Origin: Actinoallomurus sp963736325
GTDB taxonomy: Bacteria; Actinomycetota; Actinomycetes; Streptosporangiales; Streptosporangiaceae
Assembly (NCBI GenBank): GCA_963736325.1
Contig: CAVTOG010000009.1
Span: 248,001-312,000 of the forward strand
Direction: 5' to 3'
DNA length: 64,000 nucleotides
Shown: positions 15,837-23,601 of the stretch, one piece after another
How the letters are laid out: each line of letters opens with the position of its first letter
Numbering within the stretch: position 1 is the stretch's first letter
Program-made: the position numbers and the translations under genes
Notes under the pieces: model-generated
Told to the model about the DNA's origin: nothing
Databases searched by the model: none
The model's input: the letters and a program-made list of their open reading frames with translations, nothing else

Positions 15837-15868
15837 AAAGGGGCGTCTCCCAGTGGAGACGCCCCTTT
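15837..15868 (+). terminator. Rho-independent terminator after rplA
   Basis: AAAGGGGCGTCTCC and GGAGACGCCCCTTT form a perfect 14-base-pair stem with a CAGT loop, ending in a T tract. Confidence 0.93.
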
Positions 15869-16045
15869 CGTGCGTCCTGAGGCGGGCGCCTCGTACGACC
15901 TGCGGGGCATGCGAGATCGCGGGAAGTGGTCCCAACGGGGGATGTTTAGTCGATCTCGGGGGAGAAGACTCGTTATTGGCAGACATGGCGGCCTGTGCTC
16001 CGTGAGGAGCCGGCGGCCATTCGCGAGACGCAGGAGGTAATGAAA

Positions 16046-16876
16046 ATGGTTCGTCGATACGCCGCAGGCGCCGCGGCGGGAGCCGCGCTCGTGGTCTCCC
16101 TCGCAGGATGCCAGGGCGACGGCGACGGTAAGACCGCCCAGAACGTCTCCGCGGACCAGGCCATCGACATGGCCTCGCAGAAGACGAGCCACGTCAAGTC
16201 GTACAAGGTCGACCTGACCGCCTCCGGCACGGGGGTCGCCGTATCGAAGCTGCACGGCGTCATCCAGGTCCGGGTACGGCCGGACGTCGCCGCGATCGGC
16301 ACCCTCGACCAGGCGAGCTTCCACGGGATGTCGATGTCCGAGACGGAGCGCGCCATCCTTCTCGACGGCAACCTCTACGCCAAGGTCCCCGACCAGCTGA
16401 GCCGCCTCACAGGCGGCAAGCAGTGGGTGCGCTTCAACCTCGCCAACGCGGAGAAGGGCACGGGCATCGACATCGACGAGATGCTCAAGCAGGCGGACCC
16501 CGCCGCCCAGACGAAGTTCTTTACGAGCTCCAAGGACATCCGCCGCGTCGGCACCCAGGAGGTCAACGGCGAGAAGACCACGCACTACAGCGGCTCCGCC
16601 ACGCCGGAGGACGCGGTGTCCGGTCTCGACGACAAGTCGCGCAAGTCCTTCCGTGAGTTCTACCTGAAGTCCGGCGCGAAGAACGTCACCTTCGACCTGT
16701 GGGTCGGCAGCGACAACCTGCCGCGCAAGCTCACGACGACGGCGAACGCCACGAAGGGCACGCTGAGCGCGACCATGATCTACAGCGGCTACAACAAGAC
16801 CGTGAACGTCAGCGCGCCGCCGGCGAGTGAGACCTCCGACGGCAGCGGCCTGGCGAACTTCTTCGGTGGCCACTGA
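16046..16876 (+). CDS. LppX/LprG-like lipoprotein, copy 1
   Basis: 276 residues. The lipoprotein signal MVRRYAAGAAAGAALVVSLAGC has the lipid-modified Cys at 22. The mature part alternates strands and short helices in the manner of the LppX/LprA/LprF/LprG (LolA-like) lipid-binding fold. Landmarks are a NLYAKVPDQL strand, a TTHYSG strand, FDLWVGSDNLPRKL and a C-terminal MIYSGYNKTVNVSAPP. Such proteins carry lipids or lipoglycans at the outer face of the membrane; the ligand here is unknown. AGGAGGT lies 7 bases before ATG 16046 and only 1 base before the alternative ATG 16040, deciding the start. It is paralogous to the next gene. Confidence 0.75.
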   Translation: MVRRYAAGAAAGAALVVSLAGCQGDGDGKTAQNVSADQAIDMASQKTSHVKSYKVDLTASGTGVAVSKLHGVIQVRVRPDVAAIGTLDQASFHGMSMSETERAILLDGNLYAKVPDQLSRLTGGKQWVRFNLANAEKGTGIDIDEMLKQADPAAQTKFFTSSKDIRRVGTQEVNGEKTTHYSGSATPEDAVSGLDDKSRKSFREFYLKSGAKNVTFDLWVGSDNLPRKLTTTANATKGTLSATMIYSGYNKTVNVSAPPASETSDGSGLANFFGGH

Positions 16877-16906
16877 CGGTCCACGTACGGTTCACGTCCC
16901 CTAACG

Positions 16907-16932
16907 CGTCCCGCGGCGGTTGCCGCGGGACG
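16907..16932 (+). terminator. Rho-independent terminator between lipoprotein genes
   Basis: CGTCCCGCGGC pairs perfectly with GCCGCGGGACG across a 4-base loop (GGTT), followed by TTTCGTTT. Confidence 0.9.
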
Positions 16933-17066
16933 TTTCGTTTGAAGTCATCTCGCGTTGGTACAAGGGGGGCAGTTGAACCAACCTGACCGCAGTTGCGTCA
17001 GATAAAGCAATAACCACCTGACTCAGGCGAATGAGCGTGGCCGTCAATTTGAGAGGAAACCCATCG

Positions 17067-17933
17067 ATGATCCGTCGATACACCGCAGGCGCCGCCGCAG
17101 GAGCGGCCTTGGCCGTCTCCCTCACCGGATGTCTCGGAGACGGAGGCACGGGAAAGACCAGTGACGGCACCTCGGCAGACAAGACCGGCAAGGGTCTCAC
17201 CGCTGTGGACGCGCTCGGCAAGGTGTCCGACAAGAGCGGGACGATCAAGTCCTTCCACGCGACCATGGCCGTGACGACCTCCGCCTCCGGCCAGGACACC
17301 TCGATGAGCGGGAGCATCGACTACCAGCTCAAGCCCGAGCTGGGGATGAAGATGGACTTCGCCCACCTCATGGTCGGCGGCAAGTCCACGAAGGGCTTCC
17401 GCGAGATCCTCCTGGGCGACTCCATCTACATGAACGTCCCGGGCCTGTCCAAGCAGAGCGGCGGCAAGCCGTGGCTGAAGTTCTCCCTCAGCGGGATCAG
17501 CGCCAAGTCCGGCATCGACGTGAAGGGCCTGCTCAACCAGGCCCAGCAGGCCGACCCGTCCGTGAGCGTCAAGATGCTCACGGCGTCCAACGACGTGAAC
17601 AAGGTCGGCACCGCCCAGGTCGGCGGGGTGGCGACCACGCACTACCACGGCACCTACTCCATGCAGGAGGCGCTGGCCAAGCTCGACGCCACCCAGCGTG
17701 ACCAGGCGCAGAAGGGCCTCGCGCAGTCCGGTCTGGACAAGATGGTCTTCGATGTGTGGGTCGACGGCGAGCAGCTGCCCCGCAAGATCAAGATGACCAC
17801 GCCGGCGGGCTCCAAGCTGAAGATGTCCACCACGATGACCTACTCCGGCTTCAACGAGCCGGTGTCCATCAGCGCTCCGCCGGAGAGCCAGGTCACCGAC
17901 GGCAGCAACCTCGGCGGCAACGCCCCGGCCTGA
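17067..17933 (+). CDS. LppX/LprG-like lipoprotein, copy 2
   Basis: 288 residues, a tandem paralogue of the preceding gene. The signal MIRRYTAGAAAGAALAVSLTGC differs by a few residues and also puts the lipidated Cys at 22. Conserved blocks are SIYMNVPGLSKQSGGKPWLKF, VGGVATTHYHGTYS, VFDVWVDGEQLPRKIKM and TMTYSGFNEPVSISAPPES. The mature domain is again LolA/LppX-like. The signal-peptide DNA of the two copies is nearly the same, while the mature parts have diverged strongly, which suggests an old duplication. GAGAGGA precedes the ATG. Each copy has its own terminator, hence probably its own promoter. Confidence 0.75.
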   Translation: MIRRYTAGAAAGAALAVSLTGCLGDGGTGKTSDGTSADKTGKGLTAVDALGKVSDKSGTIKSFHATMAVTTSASGQDTSMSGSIDYQLKPELGMKMDFAHLMVGGKSTKGFREILLGDSIYMNVPGLSKQSGGKPWLKFSLSGISAKSGIDVKGLLNQAQQADPSVSVKMLTASNDVNKVGTAQVGGVATTHYHGTYSMQEALAKLDATQRDQAQKGLAQSGLDKMVFDVWVDGEQLPRKIKMTTPAGSKLKMSTTMTYSGFNEPVSISAPPESQVTDGSNLGGNAPA

Positions 17934-17941
17934 CCGCGACG

Positions 17942-17979
17942 AAGGCGCCCGTACGGCCGATCGGTCGTACGGGCGCCTT
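17942..17979 (+). terminator. Rho-independent terminator after lipoprotein 2
   Basis: AAGGCGCCCGTACG pairs perfectly with CGTACGGGCGCCTT over a 10-base loop, followed by TT. Confidence 0.92.
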
Positions 17980-17992
17980 TTCGCTTATCGAT

Positions 17993-18021
17993 TTGGAGGT
18001 ACGCGCGGCTTCGCGTAACCT
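17993..18021 (+). promoter_or_regulatory. Vegetative-type promoter of rplJL
   Basis: TTGGAG (17993-17998) and TAACCT (18016-18021) with a 17-base spacer fit the actinobacterial primary-sigma pattern TTGnnn-N17-TAnnnT. It directly precedes the structured leader of rplJ. Confidence 0.6.
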
Positions 18022-18027
18022 CTTGTC

Positions 18028-18167
18028 TGCCGAAGACCGCCGGTCGCCACCCGCATGGGTGGCCGAAGGTCCCGCATTCGCGGGTGGCCAGCGCAGGTGA
18101 GAGCGAGTCGATTCATGCGAATTCTTTTCGTGTGTTCGCCCCGTGCGCACCTGCGCCGGGGCTTTTT
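18028..18167 (+). promoter_or_regulatory. rplJ leader RNA (L10-leader type) with attenuator
   Basis: Between the promoter and rplJ lies a compactly foldable leader. Hairpin GCCACCC-GCAT-GGGTGGC (18046-18063) is followed by CCCGC-ATTC-GCGGG-type pairing (18071-18084), a purine-rich stretch, and then an intrinsic terminator. The position, the paired helices and the downstream terminator match the known ribosomal L10 leader, where L10(L12)4 binding to the mRNA controls rplJL. The identity as an L10 leader is inferred from position and architecture, not from a covariance search. Confidence 0.6.
18138..18167 (+). terminator. Attenuator terminator in the rplJ leader
   Basis: GCCCCG-T-GCGC pairs with GCGC-CGGGGC (one bulged T) over an ACCT loop and is followed by TTTTT. 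It lies 49 bases upstream of the rplJ start, inside its leader, so read-through must be regulated or partial. Confidence 0.85.
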
Positions 18168-18215
18168 CCGTTTTTACGGACCTTCTTCACCGGCAGTACA
18201 TCTGGAAGGAGGCCC

Positions 18216-18809
18216 ATGGCGAGGGCGGACAAGGCGGCAGCAGTCGCCGAGCTCAAGGGTGAGTTCGAGAGCTCGAGCGGCGCCATGCTGACCGAGTACC
18301 GCGGGCTCAGCGTGGCGCAGATGAGTGAGCTGCGCCGCTCCCTCGGTGAGAACGCACGGTTCGCCGTGGTGAAGAACACGCTGACCAAGATCGCAGCGCG
18401 CGAGGCCGGGATCGCAGATGAGCTCGAGCAGCTCCTCCAGGGTCCCTCGGCCATCGCGTTCGTCCGCGGTGACGTGGTCGAGGCCGCCAAGGGCCTGCGT
18501 GACTTCGCCAAGGCCAACCCGGACCTGGTGATCAAGGGTGGTGTCGTCGACGGCAAGGCGTTGACGCCCGACGAGATCACGAAGCTTGCTTCCCTCGAGT
18601 CGCGCGAGGTTCTGCTCGCGAAGCTCGCGGGCGCGATGAAGGCGACGATGGGCAATGCCGCCGCCGTCTTCAACGCCCTGCCGGTCAAGGCCGTTCAGCT
18701 GGCCGAGGCCCTGCGGGTCAAGCGCGAGAGCGAGGGCGGCGAGGCTCCTGCGGAGGAGCCCGCCGACACGGCGCCCGAGGCGCCGGCCGAAGCGTCCGAC
18801 GAGGGTTGA
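18216..18809 (+). CDS. rplJ: 50S ribosomal protein L10
   Basis: 197 residues, MARADKAAAVAELKGEF onward, with EYRGLSVAQMSELRRSL and FAVVKNTLTKIAAREAG (rRNA-binding globular domain). A C-terminal helix binds L7/L12 dimers, and an extra acidic Ala/Glu/Pro tail of about 28 residues follows. The ATG has GGAAGGAGG ahead. It is co-transcribed with rplL, 75 bases downstream. Confidence 0.98.
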   Translation: MARADKAAAVAELKGEFESSSGAMLTEYRGLSVAQMSELRRSLGENARFAVVKNTLTKIAAREAGIADELEQLLQGPSAIAFVRGDVVEAAKGLRDFAKANPDLVIKGGVVDGKALTPDEITKLASLESREVLLAKLAGAMKATMGNAAAVFNALPVKAVQLAEALRVKRESEGGEAPAEEPADTAPEAPAEASDEG

Positions 18810-18884
18810 TCCCGCGGTCGTAACAGACCTTTACGTACGTCGCCCGCGCGAGCGGGCACAGCTCTACCGGAGGAACGAAGCAAC

Positions 18885-19265
18885 ATGGCGAAGCTCAGCA
18901 CCGACGACCTCATGGGCGCCTTCAAGGAGATGACCCTCCTTGAGCTGTCGGAGTTCGTGAAGCAGTTCGAGGACACCTTCGACGTCAAGGCCGCCGCGCC
19001 CGTCGCGGTCGCAGCCGTCGGCGGCGCCGCCCCGGTCGAGGCCGAGGCCGAGCAGGACGAGTTCGACGTCATCCTTGAGGGTGCCGGCGACAAGAAGATC
19101 CAGGTCATCAAGGAGGTCCGCGCGCTCACGAGCCTCGGCCTCAAGGAGGCCAAGGACCTCGTCGACGGAGCACCGAAGGCGCTGCTCGAGAAGGTCAACA
19201 AGGAAGCGGCCGCGAAGGCCAAGGAGGCCCTGGAGAAGGCCGGCGCCACGGTGACGGTCAAGTAG
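18885..19265 (+). CDS. rplL: 50S ribosomal protein L7/L12
   Basis: 126 residues: an N-terminal dimerisation domain (LSTDDLMGAFKEMTLLELSEFVKQFEDTF), an Ala/Val/Pro hinge, and the factor-recruiting C-terminal domain with the conserved KKIQVIKEVRALTSLGLKEAKDLVDGAP. It forms the flexible stalk that binds EF-G and EF-Tu. The start follows CCGGAGGAA. A terminator follows 33 bases after the stop codon. Confidence 0.98.
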   Translation: MAKLSTDDLMGAFKEMTLLELSEFVKQFEDTFDVKAAAPVAVAAVGGAAPVEAEAEQDEFDVILEGAGDKKIQVIKEVRALTSLGLKEAKDLVDGAPKALLEKVNKEAAAKAKEALEKAGATVTVK

Positions 19266-19298
19266 TCTTCTTCTCCACTGTTTTTCACCGCTTTACGG

Positions 19299-19330
19299 GG
19301 GCGGCCATCCGATCGGGGTGGCCGCCCTTT
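19299..19330 (+). terminator. Rho-independent terminator after rplL
   Basis: GGGCGGCCA pairs with TGGCCGCCC over an 11-base loop, followed by TTT. It separates rplJL from the mce operon. Confidence 0.88.
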
Positions 19331-19352
19331 GTGTTGACCGGCGACTTGCTCT

Positions 19353-19380
19353 TCACAGCGAGTTGTTGGACCGCTAGTCT
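19353..19380 (+). promoter_or_regulatory. Candidate promoter of the mce operon
   Basis: TTGTTG (19353-19358) and TAGTCT (19375-19380) are spaced by 16 bases, about 200 bases ahead of the first mce-operon gene. The -10 is identical to the one proposed for the str operon at 40170. The assignment is by consensus only. Confidence 0.4.
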
Positions 19381-19478
19381 CATAGGCCGGTCGAGTAACG
19401 ATCTCCTTACAAGGCTGTTTTCGAAGCCGTGACGTTGGCCGTACCCCTTCCAATCGGGCGAAGGATGACTACGGTAGT

Positions 19479-19526
19479 GCCACGCGGTGCGTGGCCCGTG
19501 GCTCTCTGTGTCACGGATACCGTGAC
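19479..19526. promoter_or_regulatory. Two inverted repeats upstream of mkl, candidate operator
   Basis: GTCACGG-ATA-CCGTGAC (19510-19526) is a perfect 7-base inverted repeat. GCCACG-CGGTG-CGTGGC (19479-19495) is another, 14 bases upstream. They lie between the candidate promoter and the GTG start of the ATPase gene. Palindromes of this size suit a dimeric repressor of the TetR or GntR type, the kinds known to control mce operons. No regulator gene is next to them. Confidence 0.45.
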
Positions 19527-19581
19527 TGATCGGTACCTCGCTCGTTGAACCGGATACCCCCGGCCGGACGAAAGGTGACGA

Positions 19582-20592
19582 GTGGGCGTCGAAATCAGGG
19601 TCGATGGACTCACGAAGTCCTTCGGACGTCAGGTCATTTGGGAAGACGTGACCCTGACGCTGCCCGCCGGAGAGATATCGGTCCTCCTCGGGCCTTCCGG
19701 CACCGGAAAGTCCGTCTTCCTCAAGACCCTCGTCGGTCTCCTCAAGCCCGATCGCGGCCACTGCTGGATCGGCGATCGCGACATGCCTCACCTGCGCGAG
19801 CGCGACCTCTACGACACGAGGAAGCTCTTCGGTGTCCTTTTCCAGGACGGCGCGCTGTTCGGCTCGATGAACCTGTTCGACAACATCGCGTTCCCATTGC
19901 GCGAGCACACGAACAAGCCCGAGTCCGAGGTCAAGCGGATCGTCATGGAGAAGATCGAGCTGGTCGGCCTCGTGGGAGCCGAGAACAAGCTCCCCGGCGA
20001 GATCTCCGGCGGCATGAAGAAGCGCGCAGGCCTGGCCCGCGCCCTCGTGCTGGAGCCCGAGATCATCCTCTGCGACGAGCCCGACTCCGGCCTCGACCCG
20101 GTCCGCACGGCGTACCTGAACCAGCTGATCGTGGACCTCAACGCCGAGACCCAGGCGACGTTCCTGATCGTCACGCACGACATCAACACCGCACGTACGG
20201 TCCCGGACAACATCGGGCTGCTGTTCCGGCGCGAGCTGGTGATGTTCGGACCGCGCGAGATGCTGTTGTCCAGCGACGAGCCGGTGGTCCGCCAGTTCCT
20301 CAACGCCCGCAAGGTCGGCCCGATCGGCATGTCGGAGGAGAAGGACGTCTCCGAGCTGGAGGCCGAGGCGCGCATGGGGCACGACCCCGGTGTGCTGCCG
20401 CCCATCCCGCCGCAGCTGATGACCGCCAACGGCCGGCTGCGCGCGGCCCAGCGGGCTCCGGGCGAGTGGCTCCGCGAGCACGGCGTCACGCCGCCGCGGG
20501 GATCCTTCATCGACGAGTCCGGCCGTGACTGGCTGACGGAGTGGCCGCGGTACGTCGCGGAACGCACGTCCATCGCCGGGCGAGGCCGCTGA
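19582..20592 (+). CDS. mkl: Mce transporter ATPase (MlaF/Mkl-like ABC protein)
   Basis: 336 residues. Walker A is GPSGTGKS (about 38-45), the Q loop lies near LFGVLFQDGALF, the signature is ISGGMKKR, Walker B is IILCDEPDSGLDP, and the switch His is in VTHDIN. SGGMKKR instead of SGGQ is the hallmark of Mce/Mla ATPases, which drive lipid import. A C-terminal extension of about 90 residues after residue 245 is longer than in MlaF and is typical of actinobacterial Mkl. The start is GTG 19582, with AAAGGTGA ahead. The stop overlaps the permease ATG (TGATG). Confidence 0.93.
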   Translation: MGVEIRVDGLTKSFGRQVIWEDVTLTLPAGEISVLLGPSGTGKSVFLKTLVGLLKPDRGHCWIGDRDMPHLRERDLYDTRKLFGVLFQDGALFGSMNLFDNIAFPLREHTNKPESEVKRIVMEKIELVGLVGAENKLPGEISGGMKKRAGLARALVLEPEIILCDEPDSGLDPVRTAYLNQLIVDLNAETQATFLIVTHDINTARTVPDNIGLLFRRELVMFGPREMLLSSDEPVVRQFLNARKVGPIGMSEEKDVSELEAEARMGHDPGVLPPIPPQLMTANGRLRAAQRAPGEWLREHGVTPPRGSFIDESGRDWLTEWPRYVAERTSIAGRGR

Positions 20593-21440
20593 TGGCCAGG
20601 ACACCCGAGCGCGAGGTCACCCCACGGCACGCCCAGCCGCCATCGCCCGGGCGGCTGGAGACGGTCGCCGACGGGGCCGCCAACGTCATCTTCCGCGAGC
20701 CCGGCCGGTTCTTCGCGATGTCGCTCGACACCGTTCGCGCGATGTTCAAGATGCCGTTCCAGTGGCGGGAGTTCCTCCAGCAGGCGTGGTTCATCGTCGG
20801 CGTCACGGTCGCGCCCACGATCATGGTCGCGATCCCGTTCGGCGCGATCCTCTCCCTCCAGGTCGGCAACCTGATCCGCCAGCTCGGCGCACAGTCGCAG
20901 ACCGGCTCGACGGCCGTGCTCGCCATCGTCCGCGAGGCCAGCCCGATCGTCACCGCGCTGCTCATCGCGGCCGCCGCCGGCTCGGCCATCTGCGCCGACC
21001 TCGGCGCGCGGAAGATCCGCGAGGAGATCGACGCCATGGAGGTGCTCGGCATCAACCCGCTGCACCGCCTCGTGGTGCCGCGGGTGCTCGCCTGCGCCTT
21101 CGTCGGGCTCTTCCTCAACGGGATCGTCTCGGTGGTCGGCATCGCCGGCGGCTACATCTTCAACGTCATGCTGCAGGACGGCACCCCCGGCGCGTACATC
21201 GCGTCCTTCAGCGGTCTCGCCCAGCTTCCCGACCTCTACCAGGCCGAGGTCAAGGCGGTGGTGTTCGGCGTGACCGCCGCGCTCGTCGCCTCCTACAAGG
21301 GCCTGACCGCCTCCGGCGGACCCAAGGGCGTCGGCGACGCGGTCAACCAGACCGTGGTCATCGCGGCCATGGCACTCTTCGTGGAGAACTTCGTGCTGAG
21401 CGCGCTGTACTTCCAGCTCATTCCGCAGAAGGGCATGTAA
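20592..21440 (+). CDS. yrbEA: Mce permease YrbE, first subunit (MlaE family)
   Basis: 282 residues with five to six membrane helices. It has the MlaE-family core SPIVTALLIAAAAGSAICADLGARKIREEIDAMEVLGINPLHRLVVPR, which contains the ATPase-coupling helix (EEIDAMEVLG). It forms the membrane channel with the second YrbE. The N-terminus has a polar extension of about 30 residues. Start and stop codons overlap both neighbours (TGATG and TAATG), so the three transporter genes are tightly coupled. Confidence 0.93.
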   Translation: MARTPEREVTPRHAQPPSPGRLETVADGAANVIFREPGRFFAMSLDTVRAMFKMPFQWREFLQQAWFIVGVTVAPTIMVAIPFGAILSLQVGNLIRQLGAQSQTGSTAVLAIVREASPIVTALLIAAAAGSAICADLGARKIREEIDAMEVLGINPLHRLVVPRVLACAFVGLFLNGIVSVVGIAGGYIFNVMLQDGTPGAYIASFSGLAQLPDLYQAEVKAVVFGVTAALVASYKGLTASGGPKGVGDAVNQTVVIAAMALFVENFVLSALYFQLIPQKGM

Positions 21441-22297
21441 TGGGTGCGGTAGGCGCGGGTTCGCGCGGGTTCCGCACGGCCAAGCGGGTGATCGACTCCC
21501 CGCTGCGGATGCTGGAGGACTTCGGCCGCCAGATGGCGTTCTACGTCCGCGTCTTCGCGTGGGTGTGGCGTGTCATCATCCGCTACAAGAAAGAGGTCAT
21601 CCGGCTGCTGGCCGAGGTGAGCCTCGGCACCGGCGGGCTGGCGGTCATGGGCGGCAGCGTGGCGATCGTCGCGTTCATGACGTTCTTCACCGGCACCGAG
21701 GTCGGCCTCCAGGGCTACAACGCGCTGAACCAGATCGGCAGCGCCGCCTTCGCCGGCTTCGTCTCGGCCTACTTCAACACGCGCGAGCTGGCGCCGACGG
21801 TCTCGGCGCTCGCCCTGTCCGCGACCGTCGGGTGCGGCTTCACCGCGCAGCTCGGCGCGATGCGGATCAGTGACGAGATCGACGCGCTGGAGGTCATGGG
21901 CGTACCGTCGCTGCCGTTCCTGGTGACGACCCGCCTGGTGGCCGGCATGCTCGCGGTCATCCCGCTGTACGTCATCGGCCTGCTCGCGTCGTTCTTCGCC
22001 ACCCGGGTGATCGTCACGACGGCCTTCGGCCAGTCCAGCGGCACCTACGATCATTACTTCTACCTGTTCCTCCCGCCGCACGACGTGTTGTGGTCGTTCG
22101 GCAAGGTCCTCGTCTTCGCGATGCTGGTGATGTTGATCCATTGCTACTACGGCTACAACGCGAGCGGCGGTCCGGCGGGTGTCGGTGTCGCCGTCGGGCG
22201 CGCGGTCCGTACGAGCCTCGTGGTGATCAACATCGTCGACCTGCTCATGGGCATGGCGATCTGGGGAGCGACGACCACGGTCCGGATCGCCGGCTGA
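21440..22297 (+). CDS. yrbEB: Mce permease YrbE, second subunit (MlaE family)
   Basis: 285 residues with the same core as the preceding permease: TVGCGFTAQLGAMRISDEIDALEVMGVPSLPFLVTTRLVAG. It has membrane helices near 65-85, 155-180, 190-215 and 255-280. Mce transporters use a YrbEA/YrbEB heterodimer. It ends 20 bases before mceA. Confidence 0.93.
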   Translation: MGAVGAGSRGFRTAKRVIDSPLRMLEDFGRQMAFYVRVFAWVWRVIIRYKKEVIRLLAEVSLGTGGLAVMGGSVAIVAFMTFFTGTEVGLQGYNALNQIGSAAFAGFVSAYFNTRELAPTVSALALSATVGCGFTAQLGAMRISDEIDALEVMGVPSLPFLVTTRLVAGMLAVIPLYVIGLLASFFATRVIVTTAFGQSSGTYDHYFYLFLPPHDVLWSFGKVLVFAMLVMLIHCYYGYNASGGPAGVGVAVGRAVRTSLVVINIVDLLMGMAIWGATTTVRIAG

Positions 22298-22317
22298 GAC
22301 AAGAGGTGAGTGCCGCG

Positions 22318-23601
22318 ATGTCGATTGCCGAGCGTATCCGCTACCGGTTCTACGGGCTGTTGTTCGTCCTCGTCGTCATCTTGCTCGTTCTGCTGATGCT
22401 GGCGCAGTACAACCAGACCTTCAAACCGGTCCTCCACGTCAGAGTGGACAGCGACCGCGCCGGGTTGCAGCTCGTCCCGCACTCCGACGTGAAGGTGCGC
22501 GGGCTGATCGTCGGCGAGGTGAGGAGTATCCACGCGACGCCGAACGGCGCCTCGATCGACCTCGCCCTCGACCCGGACAAGGCGCCGCTCATCTCGCGCG
22601 ACTCCGCCGCCCGGATGCTGCCCAAGACGGTGTTCGGTGAGAAGTACGTCGACCTCGTGCCGCCGGCCGGGCAGCGCGGCGCGCACCTGAAGAACGGCGA
22701 CGTCATCTCCCAGGACAGGTCGACCACCGCCGTCGAGGTCACGCAGCTGCTGGACGACATCATGCCGCTGCTGAACGAGGTGAAGCCGGAGAAGCTCAAC
22801 GCCACCCTCAACGCCCTGGCCATCGCGTTGCAGGGCCGTGGCGAGGAGATCGGCTCGATGATCGACGAGGCCGACGGCTACCTCAAGAAGCTCAACCCGC
22901 ACCTCCCGACGATCGTGCACGACCTCCACCAGGTCGCCGTCGTCAGCGACAACCTCAACGGTGCCGCGCCCGACCTGCTCGCGATCATGAAGAACCTGCA
23001 GACCACCAACCACACGATCGTCGACAAGGAGCCGCAGCTCGTCTCGATCCTCGACAAGGGGATCAACCTCACCGGCAAGGTGACCCCGTTCGCCGAGGAC
23101 AACGAGCCGCGCATCGTCGGCGCCCAGGTGGCCAACCGGCAGGCGCTCGCGCTGATCGCCAGGTACTCCCCGAGCATCCCCTGTGTGTTCCAGGGCATCG
23201 CCAAGCTGGAGCCGCGCCTGGTGAAGGCGATGGGCGGCGGCCAGCCCGGTGTGCACGTCACGATCGAGCTGAGCAAACCGCGGCCCGGCTACAAACCAGG
23301 GCTCGACCTCCCGGAGAACAAGGACCAGCGCGCTCCCCGCTGTTACGGCCTGCCCAACCCGAAGGTGCCGTTCCCGCAGTACCAGGAGCTCGACGGCACC
23401 GAAGACGACCAGTGGTGGGCCGGCGGCGCCGGCCGTTCCCTCTCCGACGTGCTGATCAAGCCGGGCACGTCGACCGACAACGACTCGCTGATCAAGAGCC
23501 TCATCGGCCCGGCCATGGGCACGCAGGCGAGTGACGTCTCCGACATTGCCTCGCTGCTGTACGCGCCGGCCGCCGACGGAATGATGGTGACGGTCAAGTG
23601 A
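22318..23601 (+). CDS. mceA: Mce family protein MceA
   Basis: 427 residues. A membrane anchor near residues 12-32 (FYGLLFVLVVILLVLLMLA) is followed by the MlaD/Mce domain (FKPVLHVRVDSDRAGLQLVPHSDVKVRGLIVGEV...KTVFGEKYVDLVPP). A long helical domain and a Cys-containing C-terminal region come next. Mce proteins assemble into a tube that carries lipid across the envelope to the YrbE permease. The ATG at 22318 follows AAGAGGTGAG by 7 bases. An in-frame GTG four codons earlier overlaps that site and is rejected. Confidence 0.92.
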   Translation: MSIAERIRYRFYGLLFVLVVILLVLLMLAQYNQTFKPVLHVRVDSDRAGLQLVPHSDVKVRGLIVGEVRSIHATPNGASIDLALDPDKAPLISRDSAARMLPKTVFGEKYVDLVPPAGQRGAHLKNGDVISQDRSTTAVEVTQLLDDIMPLLNEVKPEKLNATLNALAIALQGRGEEIGSMIDEADGYLKKLNPHLPTIVHDLHQVAVVSDNLNGAAPDLLAIMKNLQTTNHTIVDKEPQLVSILDKGINLTGKVTPFAEDNEPRIVGAQVANRQALALIARYSPSIPCVFQGIAKLEPRLVKAMGGGQPGVHVTIELSKPRPGYKPGLDLPENKDQRAPRCYGLPNPKVPFPQYQELDGTEDDQWWAGGAGRSLSDVLIKPGTSTDNDSLIKSLIGPAMGTQASDVSDIASLLYAPAADGMMVTVK

